Source of the DNA: Lachnospiraceae bacterium
GTDB lineage: Bacteria; Bacillota; Clostridia; Lachnospirales; Lachnospiraceae
DNA length: 57,324 bases
NCBI GenBank assembly: GCA_017412055.1
Contig: JAFQOW010000025.1
Location: 1 to 57,324, forward strand
Reading direction: 5' to 3'
Below the pieces are notes generated by a model. That model saw only the letters and a list, made by a program, of their open reading frames with translations. It had not been told where the DNA came from and ran no database searches. This document shows, piece after piece, positions 42,853 to 51,763 of this stretch (position 1 is the first letter of the stretch; the number at the start of each line of letters is the position of its first letter). Both the position numbers and the translations under genes were made by a program.

Positions 42853-44535
42853 GTGAGAGAGAAATTGCAGTCATTGCCAATGGTGGAATTGCGCGAAATT
42901 GCTAAAGCCAATGGTATTAAAAGTGTAACAACTATGAGAAAGGAAGCTCTTATAACTAAGATTATAGAGTGTGGAAGTAAAGATTCCTCTGAGGAGACAC
43001 CAGTTGTTTCTGAGAAGCCTGCTACATATACAAAAAGAGAAGAAGTGGAAAGACCAAATCCATACCAGAGAAGGGAAGAGGCAGAAAGACCGAATCCATA
43101 TCAGAGAAGAGAAGAGGTAGAAAGACCAAATCCATATCAGAGGAGAGAAGAGGCAGAAAGACCAAATCCATACCAGAGAAGGGAAGAAGTAGAAAGACCA
43201 AATCCATATCAAAGAAGAGATGAAGGTGTAGTAGCTTACCAGAAAAAGGAAGAGTTTGACAGAACACAGGGAAAAGCACAGGTAAGGAATGAAATTCCTG
43301 GAAAGATATATATTTCACCTGTTTGCCCAGATGTACCACTTGATGGCTCATTGACACCTGAGGAAGAGACAAGAAGACTTCAGGCTGATATATATGATGA
43401 GACTTTAGATAGTGGACAAAAGACACGAGGCATCCTTGAGATTATGCCAGAAGGCTTCGGCTTTATCAGATGTGAGAATTATATGCCTGGTGATAATGAT
43501 ATCTATGTGGCACCAGCTCAGATTAGAAGATATAACTTAAAGACAGGAGATATTATCACTGGTAGAGTAAAGATAAGAATGACTACAGAGAAATTCGCTG
43601 CTCTTTTATATATTGAGCAGGTTAATGGATTTTCATTGGGACAGGCTAAGCTAAGAAAGGCATTTGAGGATTTAACACCGATATTCCCAAATGAAAGAAT
43701 AAGACTTGAAACAGAAAAGCACAATACAGCCATGCGTATAGTAGATGTAGTTTCGCCGATTGGTAAGGGACAGAGAGGTATGATAGTTTCGCCTCCTAAG
43801 GCAGGTAAGACTACACTTCTTAAAGAAGTAGCTAAGAGTGTTACACAGAACAATCCAGAGATGCATATGATAATTCTTCTTATTGATGAGCGTCCAGAAG
43901 AGGTTACAGATATTAAGGAAGCTATAGAGGGAAATAATGTGGAGGTTATCTATTCTACATTTGATGAACTTCCAGATCATCATAAGAGAGTATCAGAGAT
44001 GGTTATTGAAAGAGCTAAGAGACTTGTAGAGCACGGTAAGGATGTAATAATTCTTCTTGACAGTATCACTCGTTTGGCTAGAGCTTATAACCTTGTTGTT
44101 CCAGCCAGTGGTAGAACATTGTCAGGCGGTCTTGACCCAGCTGCATTACATATGCCAAAGAGATTCTTTGGTGCTGCTAGAAATATGAGAGAGGGTGGAA
44201 GTCTTACAATTCTTGCTACAGCTCTTGTAGATACAGGCAGTAGAATGGATGATGTAGTATACGAAGAATTTAAGGGAACAGGTAATATGGAGCTTATCCT
44301 TGATAGAAAGCTTTCAGAAAAGAGAGTATTCCCAGCTATTGATATTGTTAAATCAGGTACACGTCGTGAAGATTTACTTCTTGATGAGACTGAGCAGGAA
44401 GCAGTTGATGTCATGAGAAAGGCCATTAATTCTATGAAGGCCGATGAAGCAGTTGAAAGAATTGTTGATTTATTCGCTAAAACAAAGAACAACGATGAAT
44501 TTTGTAATATGGTTAAAAAGACAAAACTTGTTTAA
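42853..44535 (+). CDS. rho: Transcription termination factor Rho, with a repeat-rich insert
   Basis: A 560-residue hexameric RNA helicase. Residues 1-50 form the SAP-like N-terminal subdomain (L-R-E-I-A-K-A-N-G-I-K). Residues 63-122 are five 12-residue repeats of the form E-E-V/A-E-R-P-N-P-Y-Q-R-R. The cold-shock RNA-binding fold (~190-260) and RecA-like ATPase follow, with P-P-K-A-G-K-T-T-L as Walker A, I-L-L-I-D-E-R-P-E-E and D-S-I-T-R-L-A-R-A-Y. The GTG at 42853 lies about 10 bases after GAAAGGAAG; the GTG at 42844 is too close. The extra domain is longer than in E. coli Rho. Confidence 0.94.
   Translation: MREKLQSLPMVELREIAKANGIKSVTTMRKEALITKIIECGSKDSSEETPVVSEKPATYTKREEVERPNPYQRREEAERPNPYQRREEVERPNPYQRREEAERPNPYQRREEVERPNPYQRRDEGVVAYQKKEEFDRTQGKAQVRNEIPGKIYISPVCPDVPLDGSLTPEEETRRLQADIYDETLDSGQKTRGILEIMPEGFGFIRCENYMPGDNDIYVAPAQIRRYNLKTGDIITGRVKIRMTTEKFAALLYIEQVNGFSLGQAKLRKAFEDLTPIFPNERIRLETEKHNTAMRIVDVVSPIGKGQRGMIVSPPKAGKTTLLKEVAKSVTQNNPEMHMIILLIDERPEEVTDIKEAIEGNNVEVIYSTFDELPDHHKRVSEMVIERAKRLVEHGKDVIILLDSITRLARAYNLVVPASGRTLSGGLDPAALHMPKRFFGAARNMREGGSLTILATALVDTGSRMDDVVYEEFKGTGNMELILDRKLSEKRVFPAIDIVKSGTRREDLLLDETEQEAVDVMRKAINSMKADEAVERIVDLFAKTKNNDEFCNMVKKTKLV
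43039..43218 (+). repeat. Five tandem 36-base units inside rho
   Basis: Units begin at 43039, 43075, 43111, 43147 and 43183. Each encodes E-E-(V or A)-E-R-P-N-P-Y-Q-R-(R); the alternation of V and A between units suggests expansion in pairs. The frame is kept exactly, so unit number can change without breaking the gene. Confidence 0.95.
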
Positions 44536-44583
44536 AAATGTCTTGCATATATTTTGGGTATATGGTAAACTTATTAAGTTGCG

Positions 44584-44605
44584 TTATGTGTGTTTATACA
44601 CATAA
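44584..44605 (+). promoter_or_regulatory. Hairpin in the rpmE leader
   Basis: TATGTGT-gtttat-ACACATA, followed by AAATTGG-taaagt-CCAATTT (44619-44638), lies just before the rpmE ribosome binding site. Ribosomal protein genes are often autoregulated by leader structures; this is only suggestive. Confidence 0.35.
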
Positions 44606-44661
44606 AATAAAAAAGACGAAATTGGTAAAGTCCAATTTTGCAGGAAGTAAGAGGTGAAATT

Positions 44662-44871
44662 ATGAAGGAAGGAATCCATCCAGAGTATTATCAGGCTAAG
44701 GTAGTATGTAACTGTGGTAACGAGTTCGTTACAGGTTCTACAAAGGAAAGCATCCACGTAGAAATCTGTTCTAAGTGCCATTCATTCTACACAGGTCAGC
44801 AGAAGGCTGCACAGGCTAGAGGACGTATTGAAATGTTCAATCGTAAGTATGGCGTTAAGTCTGACAACTAA
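44662..44871 (+). CDS. rpmE: 50S ribosomal protein L31
   Basis: A 69-residue protein with the start [10 protein letters not shown]. Four cysteines in C-N-C-G-N and C-S-K-C-H mark the zinc-binding (C+) type, the form used when zinc is sufficient. [11 protein letters not shown] matches the L31 C-terminal region. The ATG at 44662 follows GAGGTGAAA. It keeps the usual clostridial position between rho and the DUF1385/prmC/prfA genes. Confidence 0.97.
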   Translation: MKEGIHPEYYQAKVVCNCGNEFVTGSTKESIHVEICSKCHSFYTGQQKAAQARGRIEMFNRKYGVKSDN

Positions 44872-44880
44872 TATGATGTT

Positions 44881-44916
44881 GATAAGGTCGAGAATTCAAT
44901 TCCCGACCTTTTTATC
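44881..44916 (+). terminator. Terminator after rpmE
   Basis: AAGGTCGAGAATT pairs, with one mismatch, with ATTCCCGACCTT, followed by a T-run. Confidence 0.85.
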
Positions 44917-45055
44917 ATCATATGGTCTTTATAGATAAGTTTGCTGTGTCATATTATAAAATCGTATAATATGACGAATGAAGGTTTATGATATTGCGAA
45001 GGTATAATTGAGTAATTAATAATAATATATAAATATTATAGAGAGGATTTGTGGT

Positions 45056-46078
45056 ATGAAATCGTCGGGAATTGGCGGACAGGCTGTGCTTGAAGGCATA
45101 ATGATGCGTAATGGCGGGAAATATGCTGTAGCAGTTAGAAAGCCAGATAAAGAGATTATTATAGATGTGAAGGAACATGTGGGACTTACTGAGAAGTATA
45201 AGTTTTTGAATGTACCTTTTATAAGGGGTGTTTTTAAGTTTGCGGAATCTTTATCTATTGGTATAAAGACTTTGACTTATTCTGCGGAGTTTTTTGAGGA
45301 TGAAGAGGAAGAAAAGATAAAGGAAAATGCTTCTGATGAGAAGAGTGAAAAGAAGGAAATTAATCCTAAGCTTGAAAGCTTTCTTATGGGGCTTACAGTA
45401 TGTTTTTCAGTTTTATTTTCCATTGGATTGTTTATTGTGCTTCCATTTTTTATAGGAGAGTTTTTTAGAAAAATTGTAGGTATAGAGTCTAATACGGTAA
45501 TTGCTATTTTTGAAGGTATTGCAAGAATTTCTATATTTATTTTGTATCTTGTGCTTATTTCAAAGATGAAGGATATTCAGCGTACATTTATGTATCACGG
45601 AGCTGAGCATAAGTGTATAAATTGTATTGAGCATGGTATGGAGCTTAATCTTGAAAATGTGAAGAAGAGTTCAAGACTTCACAAAAGATGTGGAACAAGC
45701 TTTTTACTATTTGTAGTAGTTATAAGTATTATAAGCTTTATTATAGTATCGGCTATTATTCCAGAGGCTTCTACAGGTTGGCTTAAGCTTGTAGTTAGAC
45801 TTGCACTTATTCCTATTATAGCAGGCATTTCCTTTGAAATATTGCGTCTTGCGGGCAATAGTGATGGCAAGATTATAGGACTTTTAAGCAAGCCTGGTAT
45901 GTGGTTGCAGCAGCTTACAACTATTGAGCCTGAGGATGATATGATAGAGGTTGGTATCGCTTCAGTGGAGGCTATATTTGACTGGAAGAAGTATCTTGTA
46001 GACAATTTTGGAGAGAACTCAGTAGATAATAGTAAGACAGATGGTACTATGGCAAATGATATCCTGGCTGGAGAGTAA
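45056..46078 (+). CDS. DUF1385 family membrane protein
   Basis: A 340-residue protein with S-G-I-G-G-Q-A-V-L-E-G-I-M-M-R at the N-terminus, the defining DUF1385 motif. M-Y-H-G-A-E-H-K and H-K-R-C-G-T-S-F-L-L-F-V are also conserved. About four membrane segments follow a charged stretch. The function is unproven; the gene is commonly placed immediately before prmC and prfA, as here. Three bases separate its stop from the prmC start. Confidence 0.92.
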   Translation: MKSSGIGGQAVLEGIMMRNGGKYAVAVRKPDKEIIIDVKEHVGLTEKYKFLNVPFIRGVFKFAESLSIGIKTLTYSAEFFEDEEEEKIKENASDEKSEKKEINPKLESFLMGLTVCFSVLFSIGLFIVLPFFIGEFFRKIVGIESNTVIAIFEGIARISIFILYLVLISKMKDIQRTFMYHGAEHKCINCIEHGMELNLENVKKSSRLHKRCGTSFLLFVVVISIISFIIVSAIIPEASTGWLKLVVRLALIPIIAGISFEILRLAGNSDGKIIGLLSKPGMWLQQLTTIEPEDDMIEVGIASVEAIFDWKKYLVDNFGENSVDNSKTDGTMANDILAGE

Positions 46079-46081
46079 AAT

Positions 46082-46939
46082 ATGAAGTATAGAGAAATTT
46101 TGCTGGCTGGTGAGGAAAAGCTTGCATTACAAAATATATTAGATAGTAAAAATGATGCTTGGCTTTTGTTTGAACATATTTTTAAAATGCCACGTCATAA
46201 ATATTTTATGAATTCAAATGATGAGTGCGTGGATGAAAAGCTTTACAAAGACTATTTGGATGCTATAGAAATAAGAGCGAATCATATTCCTTTGCAGCAT
46301 ATTACTAAGACACAGGATTTTATGGGAATGACCTTTAATGTAAATGAGAATGTTCTTATTCCTAGACAGGATACAGAGGTGCTTGTGGAAAAGGCATTGT
46401 CGGTTATGAAGGATTGCGATAAGGTACTTGATATGTGTACCGGTTCTGGATGCATTGCCATAAGTATTGCAAAGCTTAAAAATGTGGATGTGACAGCAGT
46501 TGATATATCGTCTAAGGCATTGGAAGTAGCTAGGGAAAATGCAAAAAATCTTGGTGTATCAAATGTTACTTTCATAGAAAGTAATCTTTTTGAGAAAATA
46601 TATGAAGATAGTACTAGTAAAAATTGTAATAAGTATGATATTATAGTTTCGAATCCGCCATATATAAAAAGTCTTGATATAGAAGAATTGATGGTAGAGG
46701 TAAAAGAACATGAGCCACGTCTTGCACTAGATGGTGATGAAGACGGACTTAAGTTTTATAGAGCCATTACTAGAGCTTCGCTAGATTTCATAAAATCAGG
46801 TGGTTATCTTATTTACGAGATAGGATGTGACCAGGGAGAAGATTTAAGAAATATTATGGTGGAAAATGGATTTATAGACATAGAGATAATTAAGGATTTG
46901 GCAGGTCTTGATAGAGTGTGCATAGGAATTAAGAGTTAG
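46082..46939 (+). CDS. prmC: Release factor glutamine methyltransferase
   Basis: A 285-residue SAM-dependent enzyme that methylates the GGQ glutamine of release factors. The SAM loop is M-C-T-G-S-G-C-I at 118-125, and N-P-P-Y at 191-194 is the catalytic motif for amide nitrogen methylation. I-P-R-Q-D-T-E at 93-99 is also diagnostic. Its substrate PrfA is encoded 65 bases downstream. Confidence 0.95.
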   Translation: MKYREILLAGEEKLALQNILDSKNDAWLLFEHIFKMPRHKYFMNSNDECVDEKLYKDYLDAIEIRANHIPLQHITKTQDFMGMTFNVNENVLIPRQDTEVLVEKALSVMKDCDKVLDMCTGSGCIAISIAKLKNVDVTAVDISSKALEVARENAKNLGVSNVTFIESNLFEKIYEDSTSKNCNKYDIIVSNPPYIKSLDIEELMVEVKEHEPRLALDGDEDGLKFYRAITRASLDFIKSGGYLIYEIGCDQGEDLRNIMVENGFIDIEIIKDLAGLDRVCIGIKS

Positions 46940-47004
46940 ATAATTTGTACTTAATACCTATAGGTTAAGCCGTAAGAATTATGTCAGAAGGAAAGGATAA
47001 TAAA

Positions 47005-48078
47005 ATGTTTGATAAGTTGGATGATATTTTAGTAAGATTTGAAGAAGTATTAGAAGAATTAAATGATCCTGCGGTAGTAAATGACCAGCAGAAGTTTAGA
47101 AAGCTTATGAAGGAGCAAAATGACCTTGCTCCTATCGTAGAAGCATACAAGGCTTACAAGCAGGCAAAGCAGGATGTAGAGGATTCACTTGCTATTCTTG
47201 AAAATGAAAGTGATGATGATATGAGAGAGCTTGCAAAGGAAGAGTTAAATGACGCGAAGGCTCGTATAGAAGAGCTCGAGCAGGAGATGAAGATTCTTCT
47301 TCTTCCAAAGGACCCTAACGATGATAAGAATATCGTAGTAGAAATTCGTGCAGGTGCAGGCGGAGATGAAGCGGCACTTTTTGCAGCTGAGCTTTATCGT
47401 ATGTACTGCCATTATGCAGAAGCGCATAGATGGAAAATAGAGCTTATTAACATGGATGATACAGGTATCGGTGGTATGAAGGAAGTAGAATTCATGGTTA
47501 AGGGTAAGGGAGCATACTCAGTGCTTAAGTATGAGAGTGGTGTTCATAGAGTACAGCGTGTGCCAGAGACAGAGTCAGGTGGACGTATTCATACTTCTAC
47601 AGCTACAGTAGCTGTTATCCCAGAAGCAGAAGAAGTAGATATCAAGATTGATGAAAAGGATATCCGTATCGACGTTATGCGTGCTTCAGGAAATGGTGGA
47701 CAGTGTGTCAATACAACAGACTCAGCTGTTAGACTTACACATTATCCAACAGGTATCGTAATCTATAGCCAGACAGAGAAGTCACAGATTCAGAATAGAG
47801 AAAAAGCATTTGCACTTCTTAGAGCAAAGCTTTATGACTTAGAGCTTCAGAAGGCACATGACGCAGAGGCAGAGGCTAGAAGAAGCCAGATTGGTACTGG
47901 TGACCGTTCAGAGAAGATTAGAACATACAACTTTCCACAGGGACGTGTAACAGACCATAGAATTAAGCTTACATTATACAAGATTGATCAGATTATGAAT
48001 GGTGACATTCAGGAGATTATCGATGCGCTTATAGCAGCAGACCAGGCGGCTAAGCTTGCACAGGTAAGCGAGGACTAG
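47005..48078 (+). CDS. prfA: Peptide chain release factor 1
   Basis: A 357-residue factor that reads UAA and UAG. G-G-Q lies at 231-233 in S-G-N-G-G-Q-C-V-N. The stop-codon-reading tripeptide position holds P-E-T at 187-189, within [13 protein letters not shown] or P-V-T is commoner elsewhere. R-A-G-A-G-G-D-E-A is a further signature. ATG 47005 follows AAGGAAAGGA; an upstream ATG at 46981 would add eight residues without a good site. Confidence 0.94.
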   Translation: MFDKLDDILVRFEEVLEELNDPAVVNDQQKFRKLMKEQNDLAPIVEAYKAYKQAKQDVEDSLAILENESDDDMRELAKEELNDAKARIEELEQEMKILLLPKDPNDDKNIVVEIRAGAGGDEAALFAAELYRMYCHYAEAHRWKIELINMDDTGIGGMKEVEFMVKGKGAYSVLKYESGVHRVQRVPETESGGRIHTSTATVAVIPEAEEVDIKIDEKDIRIDVMRASGNGGQCVNTTDSAVRLTHYPTGIVIYSQTEKSQIQNREKAFALLRAKLYDLELQKAHDAEAEARRSQIGTGDRSEKIRTYNFPQGRVTDHRIKLTLYKIDQIMNGDIQEIIDALIAADQAAKLAQVSED

Positions 48079-48138
48079 AAAATAGGCCGAGTTTGGATGT
48101 GAGACTGAAAATCTTATATTGAAATTATAAAAGAGATA

Positions 48139-48179
48139 CTCTATATCAGTTTAAGAGGCTGATATAGAGCATTTTTTTG
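48139..48179 (+). terminator. Terminator of prfA
   Basis: CTCTATATCAG (48139-48149) pairs with CTGATATAGAG (48159-48169), followed by a T-run. Confidence 0.85.
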
Positions 48180-48361
48180 TGGAGGGGCTGGCTAGTGCGT
48201 CGAAAAAAGTGTTGTACAAGTATGCATGGCACTTTATAATGAGATATATAAACTTGAAGTTTTATATGAGATGTATTTATAAATCAATTGCTTTTTGCTA
48301 ATATTATTTATATAATAATACAAGATAATAAGCAAGATAATAAGTAAGTTGGAGGCGAAAA

Positions 48362-49354
48362 ATGAACGGATATGAACCACCATTTAATATAACAAACGAG
48401 ATACTAACATATGTGTCTTCTATTTCTGAAAAGATGGGTAAGATATCTGCAACAAGCAATCTGGAGTCAAAACCGCATCTTAGAAGAAATAATAGAATAA
48501 AATCTATACATTCATCATTAAAAATTGAAGCAAATTCGCTTTCACTTGGTCAAGTAAGAGATGTAATAAATGGAAAACTAGTTCTTGGAGCTCAAAAGGA
48601 AATACAAGAAGTAAAAAATGCCTATGCTGCTTATGAAAAAATGAACGACATTAATCCGTACAGTATAAAGCAGCTGAAAGAATTTCACGGTATTATGACG
48701 AAGTATGTTGTCGAGGAGTCAGGAGATTTTAGAAAAGGGGAGGAAGGTGTTTTTAAAGGAGATGAATGTATTTTTATGTGTCCTCCGGCAAGATTTGTGC
48801 CGGGACAGATGGAAGAACTTTTTGTTTGGATGAAAAGGGCAAGAGTTAGTGTGCATCCGCTCATCTTAAGTAGTGTTTTTCATTATGAATTTGTGTTTAT
48901 TCATCCTTTCTCGGACGGTAATGGAAGAATGGCAAGGCTGTGGCACACAGCGATTTTATCTCAATGGAAACCAATCTTTGAATTTATTCCAATAGAAAGT
49001 CAAATTGAAAAATTCCAAGATGATTATTATGATGCAATTGCGAGATGTCATGTAGAGGGAGAGTCTACTACGTTTATAGAGTTTATGCTTATGCAGATAG
49101 ATAAAATCTTAGATGAAGTATCGGGACAGATGTCAGAAAGTAGTGAGCAGATGACAGAGTATACGAAAAGAATGCTTGATGTTATGGAATACGATGTGCC
49201 ATATACAGCAACTGCTATTATGGGAATGTTAGGATTAAGGTCAAAAGAAACATTTCGGAAAAATTATATGAATCCAGCTTTGGAACTTAATCTTGTAAGA
49301 ATGACGATACCTGATAAGCCTAATAGTAAGAATCAAAGATATGTAAAATGTTAA
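48362..49354 (+). CDS. Fic family AMP-transferase with internal inhibitory motif
   Basis: A 330-residue protein. The Fic core H-P-F-S-D-G-N-G-R-M-A-R (181-192) has every residue needed to transfer AMP to a hydroxyl. An inhibitory helix upstream carries S-L-K-I-E (52-56) matching S-x-x-x-E, followed by Ala rather than the usual Gly or Asn. The C-terminus (~255-330) looks like a winged helix. This layout is the class II Fic architecture of stand-alone, self-inhibited proteins. TTGGAGGCG precedes the ATG. No partner antitoxin gene is needed or seen. Confidence 0.92.
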   Translation: MNGYEPPFNITNEILTYVSSISEKMGKISATSNLESKPHLRRNNRIKSIHSSLKIEANSLSLGQVRDVINGKLVLGAQKEIQEVKNAYAAYEKMNDINPYSIKQLKEFHGIMTKYVVEESGDFRKGEEGVFKGDECIFMCPPARFVPGQMEELFVWMKRARVSVHPLILSSVFHYEFVFIHPFSDGNGRMARLWHTAILSQWKPIFEFIPIESQIEKFQDDYYDAIARCHVEGESTTFIEFMLMQIDKILDEVSGQMSESSEQMTEYTKRMLDVMEYDVPYTATAIMGMLGLRSKETFRKNYMNPALELNLVRMTIPDKPNSKNQRYVKC

Positions 49355-49422
49355 TGAAAGATGAATATGAATTTTCTTAATTGATAATGTTATGAGACAT
49401 TAAGTGTCCCATTAAATAAAAT

Positions 49423-49445
49423 AGGACATTGCTCGCTTTGTGTCC
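49423..49445. other. Small hairpin upstream of the broken XRE gene
   Basis: AGGACA and TGTCCT flank a loop containing TTGCTCGC; a further GTCCC copy lies at about 49404. Possibly a regulator target. Nothing else is visible between the Fic stop and 49497. Confidence 0.3.
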
Positions 49446-49496
49446 TGTACTTTTTAGTGGGTAATAGATACGATGTTTTTCAAGGAGGTTAGAAAT

Positions 49497-49625
49497 ATGA
49501 ATCATATAAAAATTGGAGAATTCTTGAGAGAACTTCGTAAAGAGAAAGGGCTTACTCAGGAACAACTTGCAGAACAGTTTAATGTATCTCGAAGGTCTGT
49601 ATCAAGATGGGAAACAGGTGTTTGA
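49497..49625 (+). pseudogene. XRE-family helix-turn-helix regulator, truncated by an insertion
   Basis: AAGGAGG precedes an ATG at 49497. The frame reads L-R-E-L-R-K-E-K-G-L-T-Q-E-Q-L-A-E, then V-S-R-R-S-V-S-R-W-E-T-G, a complete XRE DNA-binding helix-turn-helix, and then stops after two unrelated codons at 49623-49625. In related regulators this position continues with about 20 more HTH residues and often a further domain. The break at W-E-T-G coincides with a change to leader-like, gene-poor DNA, as expected if a mobile element inserted here. Confidence 0.8.
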
Positions 49626-49916
49626 GTTATAATAGGACCAAGTTAGATGAAACCCAGTAAAATCAAGGGGTTGTGCCTAATTTAGTCCTTATTTTTATAC
49701 CATTTTAATCGGCAGATAAGGCAGCGCTGACAAATTAAACCGAAATTCAAACACAGCACAAGTAATTCAGGAGTCATGACCTGAGTGTGGTTCGTGCACC
49801 CAAGTGAGGTGACAATTTAATAGTTTTATTTAGGTAGGACTAAATTAGCATTTAACACGGAGAAATTCCGTTTGGCTGATATAGTCCTACTTTTTGTTTT
49901 GAAAGGAAGAGATTGT
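49626..49916 (+). promoter_or_regulatory. Structured leader at the element end
   Basis: CCTAATTTAGTCCT (49676-49689) is complementary to AGGACTAAATTAG (49836-49848), enclosing about 150 bases. Inside, TCAGGAGTCATGACCTGA is a near-palindrome and GTTCGTGCACCC sits beside it. A GGCAGATAAGGCAGCGCTGAC segment precedes. No ORF of useful length with a ribosome binding site occurs. It looks like an RNA leader or attachment/regulatory region for the first element genes. Confidence 0.5.
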
Positions 49917-50342
49917 ATGAGCAAAGTGCTAATTGAAGTCCTCGTAATAATTCTTATTGCAGGCAGTTATTTGATACTGTATTCAGCAGTTAGAGTATCG
50001 GCTATAGCAGATAAAAGAATAGCGGAGATACGAAGTAGAGAAACATTTGATAAAGAAAAGCAGTTGAAAACAAATCAAAGTAATCTATCGGGAGGGATGG
50101 CTATGGCAAATAAAGAAAAGAAGATTGAAGGCAGACTGGGCTATAACAGTGAGAATGGCAGATATGGATTGCTGGTATCAGATTTATGGGAACATACCGG
50201 ATTCCATTGTGGAGAATGCTTAGAAGTCAAGGTTGATGACAAATGGGTAAAAACCCGGATGGAAATGGATATTGACCGTAACTGGTATCTGGTGGATACC
50301 CCCTATACAGGAGATTTAGAGTATGTTAGGGCGAGAATTTAA
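49917..50342 (+). CDS. Membrane-anchored DUF5348 family protein
   Basis: A 141-residue frame from ATG 49917 (GAAAGGAAGAG upstream). Residues 1-20 are one hydrophobic helix followed by a charged linker. From about residue 65 the sequence G-R-L-G-Y-N-S-E-N-G-R-Y-G-L-L-V and a W-Y-L-V-D-T end match DUF5348, common on mobile elements and of unknown function. A second GGGAGGG plus ATG at about 50097 lies in frame before the DUF5348 part, so this may be two adjacent genes that have become fused, or one gene with an internal start. Confidence 0.65.
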   Translation: MSKVLIEVLVIILIAGSYLILYSAVRVSAIADKRIAEIRSRETFDKEKQLKTNQSNLSGGMAMANKEKKIEGRLGYNSENGRYGLLVSDLWEHTGFHCGECLEVKVDDKWVKTRMEMDIDRNWYLVDTPYTGDLEYVRARI

Positions 50343-50361
50343 GAAACGGAGGAAGTACAGA

Positions 50362-51270
50362 ATGAACAATAGTATTGAAATAATTGGAATTGACCATGGC
50401 TGGTCACAGATGAAGACAAGCAACTATTGCTTTAACACATCAATTAAAGAGTTGCCGAATGTTCCGGCATTTACAGATAATGTTCTTCAATATGACAATA
50501 GACATTTTGCTGTTGGAGATGAACGACTGGAAGTGCTTGACAGTAAGGTGGAAAATGAGAACTTCTATTTGCTCACTTTAGTGGCAATGGCAAAGGAAAT
50601 GAAAAGCAGAGGAATAAAGGAAGCAGATATTGCTCTTGCTGTTGGACTTCCACTGACAAGATTTTCAGCGGAAAGAAAACCATTCATCGAATATCTGTCA
50701 AAGAATGAATTTGTAGCATTCACCTTTGAAAATGACCTATATCGAGCACACATTATGAATGTGTCAGTCTTTCCACAGTGCTATGCAGCAATCGCCGGTA
50801 TGTTACCATCCTTTGGTAAAAAAGCATTGGTTGTCGATATTGGTTCATGGACGATTGACAGTATGATGATTCTTGACAAGAGACCGGACAGTACAAAATG
50901 CGATACCCAGAATGAAGGATTAATCCGCTGTATGAGGTCCATAAACCGACTTGCAGTACAGGTAAAGAATCACAAGATAGATGAAGCAGATATTCAGGAA
51001 TATATGATTACAGGCAGAACATCACTGCCGGCTGAGTATAAGGAACTTATGGACCAGGAGATTAACGAATTTGTAAATAAGGTATATCGTTATCAAATTG
51101 AGTGTGGTTATAACCTTGATATGATGCCGGTCTACTTTGTAGGCGGTGGTGCAATTGTTATGAAGAACTTTGGAAAGCATCAGCCAAATTTTCATTATGT
51201 ACTTGATGTAAAGGCAAATGCCAAGGGATTTGAGAAAATGGCGAGGATTGCATTAAGCAGCGGGAGGTAG
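50362..51270 (+). CDS. ParM-like actin-type segregation ATPase
   Basis: A 302-residue actin-fold protein. I-I-G-I-D-H-G-W-S-Q-M-K-T is the phosphate-1 loop, V-V-D-I-G-S-W-T-I-D the phosphate-2 loop, and V-Y-F-V-G-G-G-A the adenosine loop. A-L-A-V-G-L-P-L also fits ParM/StbA proteins. These form filaments that push plasmid copies apart. The ATG at 50362 follows GGAGGAAG. The stop overlaps the next gene's start region, whose product is probably the DNA-binding adaptor. Confidence 0.88.
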   Translation: MNNSIEIIGIDHGWSQMKTSNYCFNTSIKELPNVPAFTDNVLQYDNRHFAVGDERLEVLDSKVENENFYLLTLVAMAKEMKSRGIKEADIALAVGLPLTRFSAERKPFIEYLSKNEFVAFTFENDLYRAHIMNVSVFPQCYAAIAGMLPSFGKKALVVDIGSWTIDSMMILDKRPDSTKCDTQNEGLIRCMRSINRLAVQVKNHKIDEADIQEYMITGRTSLPAEYKELMDQEINEFVNKVYRYQIECGYNLDMMPVYFVGGGAIVMKNFGKHQPNFHYVLDVKANAKGFEKMARIALSSGR

Positions 51271-51275
51271 TGGCT

Positions 51276-51758
51276 ATGGCACGAAAGGATGTCGAACAAT
51301 TCAATCTTCGGCTTAATCTGAATAACCCGAATCATTTGAAGATATATCGAACCTTCCAAGACCTGAATACCGACATTCATAAGTCGAGAAATAACTTTAT
51401 TATTGAAGCGTTGCTAAGATATATTAACGGTATTTCAGAAGAAGATTTGACCATTACCGGGGCGAAGAAAAAGCAGGAGGCAGACAGATATGTTACACAG
51501 TCAGAAATTGCTGAACTGGAAACGAGAATAACTGCGAAAGTTATGAAAGAAGTTGCTGAAATGATGGGAAGAGCTGCGTTAGGCAATCAGGGAATGATGA
51601 TAAATCCTATGATGATGCAGTCCTATATGCAGATGGCACAAACTACTCAGCAGGAAGCACCCAAAGAAAACGAGACAAAAGATGTTACAGAGGAAGAGGA
51701 TGCAACATTGCAGGAAATGTCACTGATGTTTGCTCAAGGAGAATTTGGAAAGGAGTAA
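51276..51758 (+). CDS. Putative ParR-type DNA-binding adaptor
   Basis: A 160-residue protein. Residues ~5-50 (F-N-L-R-L-N-L-N-N-P-N-H-L-K-I-Y, then N-N-F-I-I-E-A-L-L-R-Y) look like a ribbon-helix-helix fold. The middle is helical and charged, and the end is Met/Gln/Glu rich. Position directly after parM, size and fold fit ParR, which binds the centromere and the filament end. A GTG at 51270 is an alternative start two residues earlier. Confidence 0.7.
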   Translation: MARKDVEQFNLRLNLNNPNHLKIYRTFQDLNTDIHKSRNNFIIEALLRYINGISEEDLTITGAKKKQEADRYVTQSEIAELETRITAKVMKEVAEMMGRAALGNQGMMINPMMMQSYMQMAQTTQQEAPKENETKDVTEEEDATLQEMSLMFAQGEFGKE

Positions 51759-51763
51759 AGCCT

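Noticed and set aside
43039-43218. CRISPR array
   Set aside because: The 36-base direct repeats are contiguous without spacers and encode a regular peptide in frame with rho.
50362-51758. Window being a plasmid because of ParM
   Set aside because: Flanking genes are core chromosomal (prfA, rho, valS) and a broken chromosomal-type regulator marks an insertion junction.
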